From the NCBI GenBank assembly GCA_048498155.1, contig JBEHYN010000015.1:1-54597 (forward strand): a stretch of 54,597 bases of DNA, read 5' to 3'. The notes beneath the pieces were generated by a model that was not told the origin of the DNA, did not search any database, and saw nothing but the letters and a program-made list of their open reading frames with translations. Below are positions 1-8,642 of this stretch, in pieces; the first letter of the stretch is position 1, and each line of letters starts with the position of its first letter. Both the position numbers and the translations under genes were made by a program. This DNA comes from BOG-938 sp048498155. GTDB taxonomy: Bacteria > Pseudomonadota > Alphaproteobacteria > Caulobacterales > Caulobacteraceae.

Positions 1-128
1 ATCGTTGCGATGCCCCGATGGCCACGGACGATCGACGCGACGATAGCGAGCCCGAGGCCACTGCCCTCACCGGCGGGGCGGGTTGTGAAGAAAGGTTCAT
101 CTGTTGGCGGACATGGTTGTCTCCTCGC
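1..128 (-). pseudogene. C-terminal fragment of a sensor histidine kinase, 5' truncated, runs off the window
   Basis: Read on the minus strand, about 100 to 1 encodes DEPFFTTRPAGEGSGLGLAI followed by VASIVRGHRG. This is the F box and G2 box of a HATPase_c domain, the ATP-binding end of histidine kinases. The frame is closed by TAA at 129-131 and holds no start codon before the kinase motif, so the part seen here is a headless fragment. A well-placed ATG at 114 with a GAGGAG ribosome-binding site opens a different frame that stops after five codons. The fragment abuts the 3' end of the DUF6152 gene. It most likely marks a recombination joint. The rest of the domain lies beyond base 1 and cannot be judged. 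Confidence 0.7.
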
Positions 129-156
129 TTATCGTTATAGGCCTAGCCCATGCCGC

Positions 157-618
157 TTATTTTGCCGGAATCGGGGCCGCACCGGGCTGGGGCAGGGGGG
201 TCAGATCATAGGTCTTGCCGGTTGACACCGAGGTTGTCTTGACCAACTGCCCCCCGGGGCTGCCGTCGCGCAGGGGCGCATATTTGATCTGAACCTTATC
301 TCCCGGATTGAAGGTGTGCTTTGTCCAGCCGGCCCGGGTCAGATTGCCGGGGTTGGAGGTCTCGAAACTCCACAGCACGGAGGGTTGCCCCGGCTTGGCG
401 TCGGCCATAACCCAAAGGAAAACGTGGGGGTTGCGCCAGTCCAGCTGCTTGACCGTGCCAGTCAGGGTTCCGGTATGGACCGTGTCGAACATCGCAAAGG
501 AGTGATGGGCCAGGGCCGGACCGGCCACGACCGCGAGGCTGAGGCACGCGCCAACGATCGTGGCGCGACGGGCGGCTGATTTTGAGCTTCTGTTCATCAA
601 GTTTCTCATCATCATCAT
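157..618 (-). CDS. DUF6152 family periplasmic protein
   Basis: This 153-residue protein starts at ATG 618, the first of four consecutive Met codons. It overlaps the upstream gene's stop as ATGA, which implies translational coupling. A signal peptide ends near AGPALA and is followed directly by HHSFAMFD, the hallmark of DUF6152 proteins. Next come the conserved WRNPHVF segment and a short beta-rich body (WSFETSNPGNLTRAGW). The family is small, secreted and without a known activity. It often accompanies secreted proteins like the one encoded just upstream. The gene is the last of the long minus-strand operon. Longer upstream frames overlap the neighbour and are not credible starts. Confidence 0.85.
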   Translation of the reverse strand: MMMMRNLMNRSSKSAARRATIVGACLSLAVVAGPALAHHSFAMFDTVHTGTLTGTVKQLDWRNPHVFLWVMADAKPGQPSVLWSFETSNPGNLTRAGWTKHTFNPGDKVQIKYAPLRDGSPGGQLVKTTSVSTGKTYDLTPLPQPGAAPIPAK

Positions 619-1454
619 TGGGTCTTGATCGGCATGCGAAGTCCGTCCGTGGTGAATTGCTGCGGGACGAAGATGGAGTTTCCGTCCTTGTCCACGGCCG
701 GGTTGAATTCGCCTTCCAGGCAAATGCCCTCCACCATATCGAAGTCCCGGCGGCGTTCGCGGGTGAAGTGGCGGGTGGTTGTCCAAGGCTTGGTCAGTAC
801 GTGCGGGGCGGTGATAGTGACGGTGTCGATCAATTCGCCCGGGTTGGCTAGGCGCATGCGCTCGACGATGTGCATGTCGCCGTTGTTGGGGATGCCGACG
901 GACTCGGCGATGGCAAGCCAGGCCTGGGGCACGACGCCGACCGTGTCGATCACCAGGGTGTCGCCCTCCCAATGGCCGATGGAATGGCCGTGGAAGGTGG
1001 GATCCGGATCGTCCGGATGTGGACGTCCGTCAGTGTAGATGCGCCGCAGGCGGTTGCTGTCAGACTCGCCGAACAGATAAATCTTGCCCGGCGTGAAGGC
1101 CACTTCCATGGCGTTGTGGCTGATCAGCATCCACGCCGGCATGCCTTCGGGTAGACAATCGTTGAAGAAGTTGTCTGGCTTGCCGGCCTTCATGTCGTCC
1201 ATCTGATGCTGGATGTAGGTCCCAGCCTTATCCGTCCACGGCGTCGGGTTTGAGGTCATTTGCTTGATCTGGTCGCCCACATCGGGAAGCCACATGCCAC
1301 TCCAATCAGGCAGCTTGGCCAGATCGGCCCAATCCTTGGCGGTGGGCGCCGGGTTTATGATCGCCGACGGCTCGTCTGCGGCCAAGGCGGCGACTGGGCC
1401 AGCCAGGCTTGCCGCAGCCAGCATGCCAATCAGCCATTGCCGATAATGGTTCAT
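615..1454 (-). CDS. secreted protein of unknown function (GHWEGDTLVIDT motif)
   Basis: This 279-residue protein begins at ATG 1454, preceded by GGGAGG at a 7-base spacing. That start gives a clean signal peptide ending near ALAADEP. The mature part has WSGMW near its start and the motif GHSIGHWEGDTLVIDTVG in the middle, with paired ERMRL and TITAPHVLTKPW segments. This is typical of a widespread family of exported proteins seen beside DUF6152 proteins in alphaproteobacteria and Acidobacteria. No catalytic residues can be assigned. The stop overlaps the DUF6152 start by four bases, so the two are probably made together. Function is unknown. Confidence 0.8.
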   Translation of the reverse strand: MNHYRQWLIGMLAAASLAGPVAALAADEPSAIINPAPTAKDWADLAKLPDWSGMWLPDVGDQIKQMTSNPTPWTDKAGTYIQHQMDDMKAGKPDNFFNDCLPEGMPAWMLISHNAMEVAFTPGKIYLFGESDSNRLRRIYTDGRPHPDDPDPTFHGHSIGHWEGDTLVIDTVGVVPQAWLAIAESVGIPNNGDMHIVERMRLANPGELIDTVTITAPHVLTKPWTTTRHFTRERRRDFDMVEGICLEGEFNPAVDKDGNSIFVPQQFTTDGLRMPIKTQ

Positions 1455-1632
1455 GGAGTTCCCTCCCATTGCTCTTGTCGATGGCTTTCGCGCTTTCGGT
1501 GAACCTGAACCGCGACCCTTTGGTTGCGACCTGGACCAGGCGTGCGGCGCGTCCCCCTTGTTGGACGCCAATTTGCATTACAAATGTGTCGCGTGCATCT
1601 CATCATTGCGATTTTCGGCTGCGACAAATCCA

Positions 1633-3023
1633 TCAATGGAAGGCGCTAACGATGCCGCGATCACTCAGGATCTTGATGTAGGCGACCCGAAGGCTCTGCG
1701 GGCCGGAGCGGTTGACCATGATTCCGGGCGTGATGCCCGCATGGTCTTTCAGTTCCAGCTTGGCGCCCTTGTCCACCAGGTACTGCAGGATCGCCTGTCC
1801 GCGCCGAACCGATTAGCGACCACGACGTGCACGATGCTGCGGCCGTCGTGGGTCAGGACATTCACATCCGGATCCATCTGCAGGGCGTACTTTAAGGCCT
1901 CCAAATTTCCACCGCCCGCAGCGGCGATGGCCAAGGTGCTTCCGTCCTGGGCTTTGAGCGCGGGGTCCGCTCCGGCCGCGACCAGCGCTTTCATGGCCGG
2001 CAGAGAGCCGGCCCTTGCCGCCAGTTGCAAGGGCGGAGTTGGCGACAGGGGAGACGGCACGTCATAGGCCTTGGCCATCATCGCCAGATAGGCTGCAAAC
2101 CCCTGCAAAGGAGGTTCTCCCGGTTTGGGTTCCGGCGGCGCCGGCGGCTTTGGCGGTGGCGGCGGATTGGACAGCACATTCGGGTCGCCGCCCTTGGTCA
2201 GCACCAATTTGACCAGATCGGCGCTGCCGCTGGAGGCGGCGACATGAATAATTTGAACGCCCTTTGGGCTCCAGCGGCCCACATCGGGCGTTGCCGAAAC
2301 CAACTGCACGGCGAAGGGGATGTTCTGCGCGGTGATCGCGGCTTGCAGCATGTCCGTCCCATCCGGCAGCACTGCATTGATATCTGCGCCGGCGGCGACC
2401 AGCATGGGCGGGGCGGCGGCGGCTTTGCTCCGCAGGGCGAAGTGCAGGGCGGTGAAGCCATTACGAGTGGCGGCGTTAACTCGCGCGCCGTGCTTGAGCA
2501 GCACGGTCATGTTGTCGGTCCTGCCCCTGGCGGCGGCCCACATCAGCGGGGTCTGCCCCTGCGGGTTGGCGCCGTTCACATCGGCGCCCTTGGCGATCAG
2601 GGCCTGCAGGGCCTGAGGCGTGGACGTGCCCGAGCACAGGGCTAGGGCCGATATGCCGTCCGGACGAGTTGCCTTGGCGTCGGCTCCGGCCTTGAGCAGA
2701 TACGACACAATGGCCGGACCGCCCAGTTCGCAGGCCAGCATGAAGGGCGAGGCGCCGTCGATGTCTACGACATTGGGCTTGGCGCCGGCCTTCAGCAGCA
2801 GCCGCACGGACTCCTCGTCCTGGTGATTGACGGCCCAGGCCAGCACCGTGGACTTGTCGGGGAGGGCGGCGCTGGGGTTGGCGTGACCCGCCAAAAGGGC
2901 CTTGACCGCCGCGTGGTCGTTGTTGCGAACGGCCTCCAGCAACCGATCCTCGCGCGCGTCCGCCTGGGCGTTAAGACCCGCCGCGCCGGTAAGCAGCAAT
3001 CCGATCAGGAGGGCTTTTCTCAT
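1633..3023 (-). pseudogene. periplasmic ankyrin-repeat protein, frameshifted near the C-terminus (fourth of four tandem copies)
   Basis: From ATG 3023 (MRKALLIGLLL, signal peptide) the frame gives ankyrin repeats closely like the three upstream paralogs, a Pro-rich linker (PPPPPKPPAPPEPKPGEPP) and further repeats. It then leaves the family alignment after VANRFGAD at about 1794-1799 and stops at 1749. In the next frame the conserved ending continues (YLVDKGAKLEL ... GPQSLRVAYI ... DRGIVSAFH, stop at 1633). Restoring one base gives 463 codons, matching the 458-464 residues of the paralogs. The lesion equals a net loss of 1 (or 4) bases. The truncated form may still fold because most repeats are intact. 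A sequencing error is the alternative. Confidence 0.85.
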
Positions 3024-3069
3024 CAGGTCAGACATCGGCATCCGAAGTCGGCGGCGGCTTCGAAGGCCG

Positions 3070-4446
3070 TCAATGGAACGGGCTGACGATGCCCCGGTCG
3101 GTGAGCAATTGAATATACGCCACTCGCAGCGCCTGCGGACCCCGCTGGTTGACCACGAAGCCGGGGGTATGTCCGGCGACATCCTCCACTTCCAGTTTAG
3201 CGCCCTTGTCCACCAGATAGCGGATCATGTCCTGGTTGTCCCGCCCGTGCGGGTTTTCCACCACCAGATGCAGAATGCTGCGACCATCCAGGGTTTGCAC
3301 GTTCAGATCGGAGTCCAGCCCAAGCGTATATTTCAAGGTCTCCAGACTGCCGCTGGCAGCGGCGGCGAGCGCCAGGGTCGTCCCATCCTGATCCTTCGCA
3401 CCAATCTGGGCGCCTGCGTCGATAAGCGCGTTCATGGCCGGAATAGAACCAGACCGGGCTGCGAAGTGCAGCGCCGATGTGGCGCAGTCCGGCGAAGCCG
3501 GAATGACCTGGACTATCGTCTTTGTTCGCGGCGCCGCGCTTTCGGTTGGAACAGGTCCCACGACCGCCAGGGGTTTTGTCTTGACGTTCGGTGTCATGGC
3601 GTTGGGGTCGCCGCCCTTGGACAGCACCAGCTTGACCAAGTCCGCGCTGCCGCTTGAGGCGGCGACGTGGATCATCTGACGACCGCGCTTGTCGCGCTGG
3701 TTCATGTCCGTCATCGCGGCCACCAGCTTGAGCGCGAAGGGTATGTTGTGTTCCATGATCGCCGCCTGGACCATGCTGGTCCCGTCGGGCAGCACCACCT
3801 TGGTGTCCGCGCCGGCGTCCGCCAACATGGTCACCCCAGCGTCGACTTTACTCTTCAAGGCGAAGTGCAGAGCCGTGAAGCCCGACTTGGTGACGGCGTT
3901 GACGTTGGCGCCATGCTTGATCAGCACCGCCATATTGTCGCTCCGCCCTTTGGCCGCCGCCCACATCAGCGGGGTCTGGCCCTTAAGGTCAGCGGCGTTT
4001 ACATCCGCGCCCCTGGCGATCACCTGGTCCACGGCCTCCGGAGTGGAAATCCCCGCGCACAGGGCCAAGGCGGAGATTCCGTCCGGGCGGGTCGCCTTGG
4101 CGTCACCGCCGGCCTTGAGCAGATCGGAGATGATTGCCGGACCGCCCAGTTCGCAGGCCAAGGTGAAGGGCGAGGCGCCGTCGATGTCCAGGGCGTTGGG
4201 TTTAGCGCCCGCCTTTAACAGAAGCTGCACGGATTGCTCGTCCTGGCGGTGGACCGCCCAGGCCAAGGCTGTGGATTTGTCGGGCAGGGCGGCGTTGGGG
4301 TTGGCATGATGCGCCAACAGGGCCTTGACCGCCGCGTGGTCGTCGTTGCGCACGGCCTCGAGCAACCGATCCTCCCGGGCGCCAGCCTGGGCGGCGGCCC
4401 AGACAGACCAGGCAACGACAAACCCGATCAGCAGTGTTTTTTTCAT
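3070..4446 (-). CDS. periplasmic ankyrin-repeat protein (third tandem copy)
   Basis: The protein has about 458 residues, with a signal peptide (MKKTLLIGFVVAWSVW ... AQAG) followed by about six ankyrin repeats, for example GQTPLMWAAAKGR and GFTALHFALKSK. A variable Pro/Thr/Val linker and two to three further repeats follow. It ends with the family signature LVDKGAKLEVEDVAGHTPGF and a short conserved tail. ATG 4446 matches the paralogs. An in-frame ATG at 4461 directly after the previous gene's TAA would add MASLS. No clear ribosome-binding site decides between them. Ankyrin repeats are protein-binding scaffolds, and the signal peptide places this one in the periplasm. Its DNA is nearly identical to the next upstream copy over about 850 bp. 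Confidence 0.88.
   Translation of the reverse strand: MKKTLLIGFVVAWSVWAAAQAGAREDRLLEAVRNDDHAAVKALLAHHANPNAALPDKSTALAWAVHRQDEQSVQLLLKAGAKPNALDIDGASPFTLACELGGPAIISDLLKAGGDAKATRPDGISALALCAGISTPEAVDQVIARGADVNAADLKGQTPLMWAAAKGRSDNMAVLIKHGANVNAVTKSGFTALHFALKSKVDAGVTMLADAGADTKVVLPDGTSMVQAAIMEHNIPFALKLVAAMTDMNQRDKRGRQMIHVAASSGSADLVKLVLSKGGDPNAMTPNVKTKPLAVVGPVPTESAAPRTKTIVQVIPASPDCATSALHFAARSGSIPAMNALIDAGAQIGAKDQDGTTLALAAAASGSLETLKYTLGLDSDLNVQTLDGRSILHLVVENPHGRDNQDMIRYLVDKGAKLEVEDVAGHTPGFVVNQRGPQALRVAYIQLLTDRGIVSPFH
3594..4444. repeat. near-identical block shared with 4992-5842 (ankyrin copies 3 and 2)
   Basis: Bases 3594-4444 align with 4992-5842 at a constant offset of 1398 with no gaps and only scattered substitutions. 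Left of the block, the linker and C-terminal parts of the two genes differ strongly. The sharp edge suggests recent gene conversion or unequal crossing-over within the ankyrin array. Confidence 0.8.
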
Positions 4447-4461
4447 CGATAAAGACGCCAT

Positions 4462-5844
4462 TTAAGGGAACGGACTTATGAGACCGTGATCCTTCAGCAA
4501 CTGGATGTACATCACTCGGAGAGCCTGGGGACCCTGCTGGTTGACCACGAAGCCCGGCGTGTGGCCGGTATTGTCCTGCAGCTCAAGCTGCGCGCCCTTG
4601 TCCACGAGATATCGGATCATCTCCTGGTCGTCCCGCCCATGTTGGTGTTCGATCACCACATGAATGATGCTGCGCCCATCCAGGGTTTTAGCGGCGACGT
4701 CGGGATCCAGTTCCAGGGCGTATTTCAGGGCTTCGAGATTGCCGCCGGCGGCGGCGGCCAAGGCCAGGCTCGATCCGTCCTGGGACTTGACATCGGTCTT
4801 AGCCCCAGCCTCGATCAGCGCCTTCATGGCGGGGGCTGAGCCGGCTTCGGCGGCCAAGAACAAAGCGGGTGTGGATGATGCCGGAGACGCAGGGATGGTC
4901 GGCGTCACGACAAAGACTCTGGGCGCGCCGCTTTCGTTGAGCAGGGGACTGTGCTTCAGCGATCTGACCATGATGGGCTTGGCATCGGGCGTCATGGCGT
5001 TGGGGTCGCCGCCCTTGGATAGCACCAGCTTGACCAGCTCGGCGCTGCCGCTTGAGGCGGCGACGTGGATCATCTGGCGCCCGCGCTTATCGCGCTGGTT
5101 CATGTCCGTCATCGCGGCCACCAGCTTGAGCGCGAAGGGTATGTTGTGTTCCATGATCGCCGCCTGGACCATGCTAGTCCCGTCAGGCAGCGCCAGCTTG
5201 GTGTCCGCGCCGGCGTCCGCCAGCATGGTCACCCCAGCGTCCACCTTGCTCTTCAAGGCGAAGTGCAGGGCCGTGAAGCCCGACTTGGTGACGGCGTTGA
5301 CGTTGGCGCCATGCTTGATCAGCACCGCCATATTGTCGGTCCGCCCCTTGGCCGCCGCCCACATCAGCGGGGTCTGGCCCTTAAGGTCAGCGGCGTTTAC
5401 ATCCGCGCCCCTGGCGATCACCTGGTCCACGGCCTCCGGAGTGGAAATCCCCGCGCACAGGGCCAAGGCGGAGATTCCGTCCGGGCGGGTCGCCTTGGCG
5501 TCACCGCCGGCCTTGAGCAGATCGGAGATGATTGCCGGGCCGCCCAGTTCACAGGCCAAGGTGAAGGGCGAGGCGCCGTCGATGTCCACGACATTGGACT
5601 TGGCGCCGGCCTTCAGCAGAAGCCGCACGGACTCCTCGTCCTGGCGATGGACCGCCCATGCCAGCACCGAGGACTTGTCGGCCAGGAGCGCGTTGGGGTT
5701 GGCGTGAGCCGCCAGCAGGGCCTTGATCGCCGCGTGGTCGTCGTTGCGCACGGCCTCCAGCAACCGATCCTCGCGTGCGCCCGCCTGGGCGGCGGCCCAG
5801 ACAGACCCGGCAATGACAAACCCGATCAGCAGTGTTTTTTTCAT
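4462..5844 (-). CDS. periplasmic ankyrin-repeat protein (second tandem copy)
   Basis: This 460-residue protein starts at ATG 5844 (MKKTLLIGFVIAGSVW). A longer frame from a TTG at 5886 touches the upstream stop but would bury the signal peptide. The layout is the same as its neighbours: signal peptide, N-terminal ankyrin block, a short linker around SLKHSPLLNESGAPR, a C-terminal ankyrin block, then LVDKGAQLELQDNTGHTPGF and LRVMYIQLLKDHG. Its stop TAA is immediately followed by an ATG of the next gene, so the array is tightly packed. The N-terminal 280 residues match the downstream copy almost completely, while a few positions (SVRLLLKAGAKSNVVDIDG) match the other pair instead. The gene is therefore a mosaic. 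Confidence 0.88.
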   Translation of the reverse strand: MKKTLLIGFVIAGSVWAAAQAGAREDRLLEAVRNDDHAAIKALLAAHANPNALLADKSSVLAWAVHRQDEESVRLLLKAGAKSNVVDIDGASPFTLACELGGPAIISDLLKAGGDAKATRPDGISALALCAGISTPEAVDQVIARGADVNAADLKGQTPLMWAAAKGRTDNMAVLIKHGANVNAVTKSGFTALHFALKSKVDAGVTMLADAGADTKLALPDGTSMVQAAIMEHNIPFALKLVAAMTDMNQRDKRGRQMIHVAASSGSAELVKLVLSKGGDPNAMTPDAKPIMVRSLKHSPLLNESGAPRVFVVTPTIPASPASSTPALFLAAEAGSAPAMKALIEAGAKTDVKSQDGSSLALAAAAGGNLEALKYALELDPDVAAKTLDGRSIIHVVIEHQHGRDDQEMIRYLVDKGAQLELQDNTGHTPGFVVNQQGPQALRVMYIQLLKDHGLISPFP

Positions 5845-5886
5845 CGAACGGACTTCCACCTGAAGATTGGGCCGACGTGTGGACAA

Positions 5887-7281
5887 TCAGTGGAACCCGC
5901 TGACGATCCCATGATCCTTGAGGATCTGGATATAGGCGACCCGCAGGCTCTGCGGCCCGGATCGGTTGACGAATAGGCCGGCGGTAATGCCGCGCCCGTC
6001 CTTCACTTCCAGCTTGGCGCCCTTGTCCACGAGATAATGGAGCATCGCGACGTTGTCCGCACCCAGGCGGTTGCCCACCACCATGTGCATGATGGTCCGC
6101 CCCTGTTTGTTCACCGCATTGACGTCGGGATCGAGCTCGACCGCGTACTTCAGGGCGTCAAGATTGCCGCCCCCGGCGGCGGCCAGAGCCAGGGTCGTGC
6201 CGTCCGCCGCGACGATATCGGGCTTGGCGCCCGCATCGATCAGAGCCTTCATGGCGGGAGCTGAGCCGGCCTGGGCTGCGAACAGCAAAGGCGGAGACGG
6301 CGTCGGTCCTGAGGCCGCCAGAGTGGTCGGCGTACCGACCTTCGGCGGCAGGACCGCGCCGGGGGCAGGAGGCGTCTCCACCGCCGCCACAACTGGCGGT
6401 GGGGCGGGCGTAGGCAGCGGGGGGGCGGTCATGCTGTTGGGCCCGCCGCCCTTGGCCAGCACCAGCTTGATCAGATCGACATTGCCGCTAGAGGCGGCCA
6501 GATGGATCAGTTGTCGGCCCTGCCGATCTCGCCGATTGACGTCCAGACCGGCGGACACAAGTTGCTCAACGAACTGGACATTGTGCTCAAGAAGGGCCGT
6601 CTCGACCACAGTTGTCCCATCCGGCAGCACTGCATTGATATCTGCGCCGGCGGCGACCAGCATGGGCGGGGCGGCGGCGGCTTTGCTCCGCAGGGCGAAG
6701 TGCAGGGCGGTGAAGCCACTACGGGTGGCGGCGTTAACCCGCGCGCCGTGCTTGAGCAGCACGGTCATGTTGTCGGTCCTGCCCCTGGCGGCGGCCCACA
6801 TCAGCGGGGTCTGCCCCTGCGGGTTGGCCCCGTTCACATCGGCGCCCTTGGCGATCAGGGCCTCCAGGGCCTGAGGCGTGGACGTGCCCGAGCACAGGGC
6901 TAGGGCCGATATGCCGTCCGGACGAGTCGCCTTGGCGTCGGCTCCGGCCTTGAGCAGATCCGACACAATGGCCGGACCGCCCAGTTCGCAGGCCAGCATG
7001 AAGGGCGAGGCGCCGTCGATGTCCACGACATTGGGCTTGGCGCCGGCCGTCAGCAGAAGCCGCACGGACTCCTCGTCCTGGTGATTGACGGCCCAGGCCA
7101 GCACCGTGGACTTGTCGGGGAGGGCGGCGTTCGGGTTGGCGTGACCCGCCAACAGGGCCTTGATCGCCTCACGCTCGTGGCTGCGCACCGCCTGCCAAAG
7201 CCGGTCGTCACGCGCTCCCGCTAAGGACGCGCCGCCGACCAAGCCCACAAGCAGAAACCCGACTAAGAGCGCGCGTCTCAT
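5887..7281 (-). CDS. periplasmic ankyrin-repeat protein (first tandem copy)
   Basis: This 464-residue protein starts at ATG 7281, 24 bases after the DUF1552 gene ends. The signal peptide is MRRALLVGFLLVGLVGG. N-terminal ankyrin repeats (DGASPFMLACELGG, GQTPLMWAAARGR) are followed by an unusually long Pro/Ala/Val linker (PLPTPAPPPVVAAVETPPAP) and C-terminal repeats ending in GIVSGFH. It is the first ankyrin gene after the redox pair and probably shares their transcript. Its middle part is almost the same DNA as the frameshifted copy at 1633-3023. The role is unknown; periplasmic ankyrin proteins are expected to bind other exported proteins, here plausibly the DUF1592/DUF1552 pair (inference from position). 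Confidence 0.9.
   Translation of the reverse strand: MRRALLVGFLLVGLVGGASLAGARDDRLWQAVRSHEREAIKALLAGHANPNAALPDKSTVLAWAVNHQDEESVRLLLTAGAKPNVVDIDGASPFMLACELGGPAIVSDLLKAGADAKATRPDGISALALCSGTSTPQALEALIAKGADVNGANPQGQTPLMWAAARGRTDNMTVLLKHGARVNAATRSGFTALHFALRSKAAAAPPMLVAAGADINAVLPDGTTVVETALLEHNVQFVEQLVSAGLDVNRRDRQGRQLIHLAASSGNVDLIKLVLAKGGGPNSMTAPPLPTPAPPPVVAAVETPPAPGAVLPPKVGTPTTLAASGPTPSPPLLFAAQAGSAPAMKALIDAGAKPDIVAADGTTLALAAAGGGNLDALKYAVELDPDVNAVNKQGRTIMHMVVGNRLGADNVAMLHYLVDKGAKLEVKDGRGITAGLFVNRSGPQSLRVAYIQILKDHGIVSGFH
6616..7168. repeat. near-identical block shared with 2358-2910 (ankyrin copies 1 and 4)
   Basis: Bases 6616-7168 align with 2358-2910 at a fixed offset of 4258 without gaps and with few substitutions. 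Immediately left of 2358/6616 the two genes are highly diverged. The first and last genes of the array share this tract although two other copies lie between them, as expected from gene conversion. Confidence 0.8.
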
Positions 7282-7304
7282 CGGTTCGAGTTTCCGCTGT
7301 GGGC

Positions 7305-8642
7305 CTAAGCGGTGAGGCCGGAGAACCGCCCGGTGCTGTCGCCAAGGGTGTTCTGCTGCACGCCTAGAATGTCCATCATGGACAACATGACGTTGCTCGC
7401 CGGTGTTCCCTTGTCTGCGACCACGTGGCGATTGCCCTTGATCAGGCCGCCGCCCACGAGGGTCGTCAGGTTGGTGTGATCGTGGTGATCAGGGTCGGCC
7501 ATGCTGGGACCGGTCAGGACGATCGTGTTGTCCAGCAGAGAGCCTTCGCCTTCCTTGGTTTCGGACATCCGCTTCAGATAGTAGGCGAACTGCTCCATGT
7601 GCAGGATGTTGATCTTGGTCAGGCGCGCGATCTTTTCCGGGTCCCCGCCGTGGTGGCTGGTGGGGTGGTGGCCGTCCGGCACACCGACCTCCGGATAGCT
7701 GCGTCCGCTGGCTTCACGGCCCAGCATCAAGGTGCCCACCCGGGTCAGGTCGGCCTGGTTGGCCAGGACCTGAAGGTCGATCATCATGCGAGCGTGCTCG
7801 TCGAACTGGTCGGGAATGCCTGAGGGTTTGGCATAGTCCGGCAAGGCCACGGCCTGGCTCTGCTCGATCTTTTGGATGCGCCGCTCGATATCGCGAACGG
7901 ACTCCATGTATTCGTCGATCTTCTTTTGATCTTCCGAGCCGACTGCGCGCGACAGGCGCTTGGCGTCGTCCGCCACGAAATCCAGGATGCTGGCCTGACG
8001 CTTCAGTTGCGCCATGCGGGCCTTGGGATCCAGGCTGTCTCCATCGCCGAACAGGGCTTCGAACACTTCGCGGGGATTGATGGTCACAGGCAGGGGCGTC
8101 GATGCGTCGCGCCAGGACAGGGTGTCGGTGTAGGCGCAGCTATAGCCGGAGTCGCAACTGCCAACCAGGCTGGGAGGTTCGATCCCCAGTTCCAGCGAGG
8201 GAATTTGCGTCGTCTGTCCGAACTTGTTGGCGACGAGCTGATCCATGGATACGCCGCAGGTGAGGTCGGCGCCCTCGGTCTTCTTAACGTGGACCCCGGT
8301 CAACCAGGTTCCGCATGCGCGGGCATGGTCGCCGGCGCCGTCGCCCAGGGCGTCGCCTTGGTGGGCGTCCACGCCGCTGATCACCATAAACTGGTTTCGG
8401 TAGGGCTCGAGCGGCTGAAGGATGGGGGACAGGGCGAAGCCCTCGCCCGTCTGAGCGGGCAGGAAGTTACGCATCGCCATGCCGTTGGGCATGTAGATGA
8501 CCTGAAGCCGCTTGCGCGCCGCCGCAGCGGCTTCCGCGGCCGAGGCGTTGGTGGCCATGGCGCCCAGCAGGGGCAACGCTAGAATGGCCCCGGCGCCGCG
8601 CAGCACTGTGCGGCGATCCATCGCTTTACGTGTGATGATCAT
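7305..8642 (-). CDS. DUF1552 domain protein, Tat-exported
   Basis: This 445-residue protein starts at ATG 8642, preceded by GAAGGA. The Tat signal reads MDRRTVLRGAGAILALPLLG and is followed by an Ala-rich cleavage region. The mature protein carries DUF1552 features: VIYMPNGMAMRNF near the start, then PLEPYRNQFMVISGVD and GDHARACGTWLTGV. In the second half it has GREASGRSYPEVGV followed by HHPTSHHG, and finally TGPSMADPDHHDHTNL. The family resembles the DUF1501/alkaline-phosphatase-like exported proteins, but its activity is unproven. His- and Asp-rich motifs suggest metal binding (inference). It overlaps the end of the DUF1592 gene by 17 bases, so the two are translationally linked. A second such pair occurs at 44.9-48.8 kb. 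Confidence 0.92.
   Translation of the reverse strand: MIITRKAMDRRTVLRGAGAILALPLLGAMATNASAAEAAAAARKRLQVIYMPNGMAMRNFLPAQTGEGFALSPILQPLEPYRNQFMVISGVDAHQGDALGDGAGDHARACGTWLTGVHVKKTEGADLTCGVSMDQLVANKFGQTTQIPSLELGIEPPSLVGSCDSGYSCAYTDTLSWRDASTPLPVTINPREVFEALFGDGDSLDPKARMAQLKRQASILDFVADDAKRLSRAVGSEDQKKIDEYMESVRDIERRIQKIEQSQAVALPDYAKPSGIPDQFDEHARMMIDLQVLANQADLTRVGTLMLGREASGRSYPEVGVPDGHHPTSHHGGDPEKIARLTKINILHMEQFAYYLKRMSETKEGEGSLLDNTIVLTGPSMADPDHHDHTNLTTLVGGGLIKGNRHVVADKGTPASNVMLSMMDILGVQQNTLGDSTGRFSGLTA

Noticed and set aside
10..225. 71-codon plus-strand frame at the left edge
   Set aside because: It is antisense to the histidine-kinase fragment and the DUF6152 end, has no motif and no ribosome-binding site.
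157..972. Long frame that would extend the DUF6152 protein by 118 residues
   Set aside because: The extension is an out-of-frame reading of the upstream gene; the ATGA overlap at 615-618 and the signal peptide fix the start.
1633..7281. Repeated DNA in the ankyrin region considered as a CRISPR array or tandem repeat element
   Set aside because: The repeats are long coding units with codon-phase periodicity of about 99 bases, without identical short repeats and unique spacers.
7305..8642. DUF1552 protein as an active sulfatase or alkaline phosphatase
   Set aside because: The sulfatase C/S-x-P-x-R motif is absent; only a distant fold relation is plausible, so no enzyme name is given.
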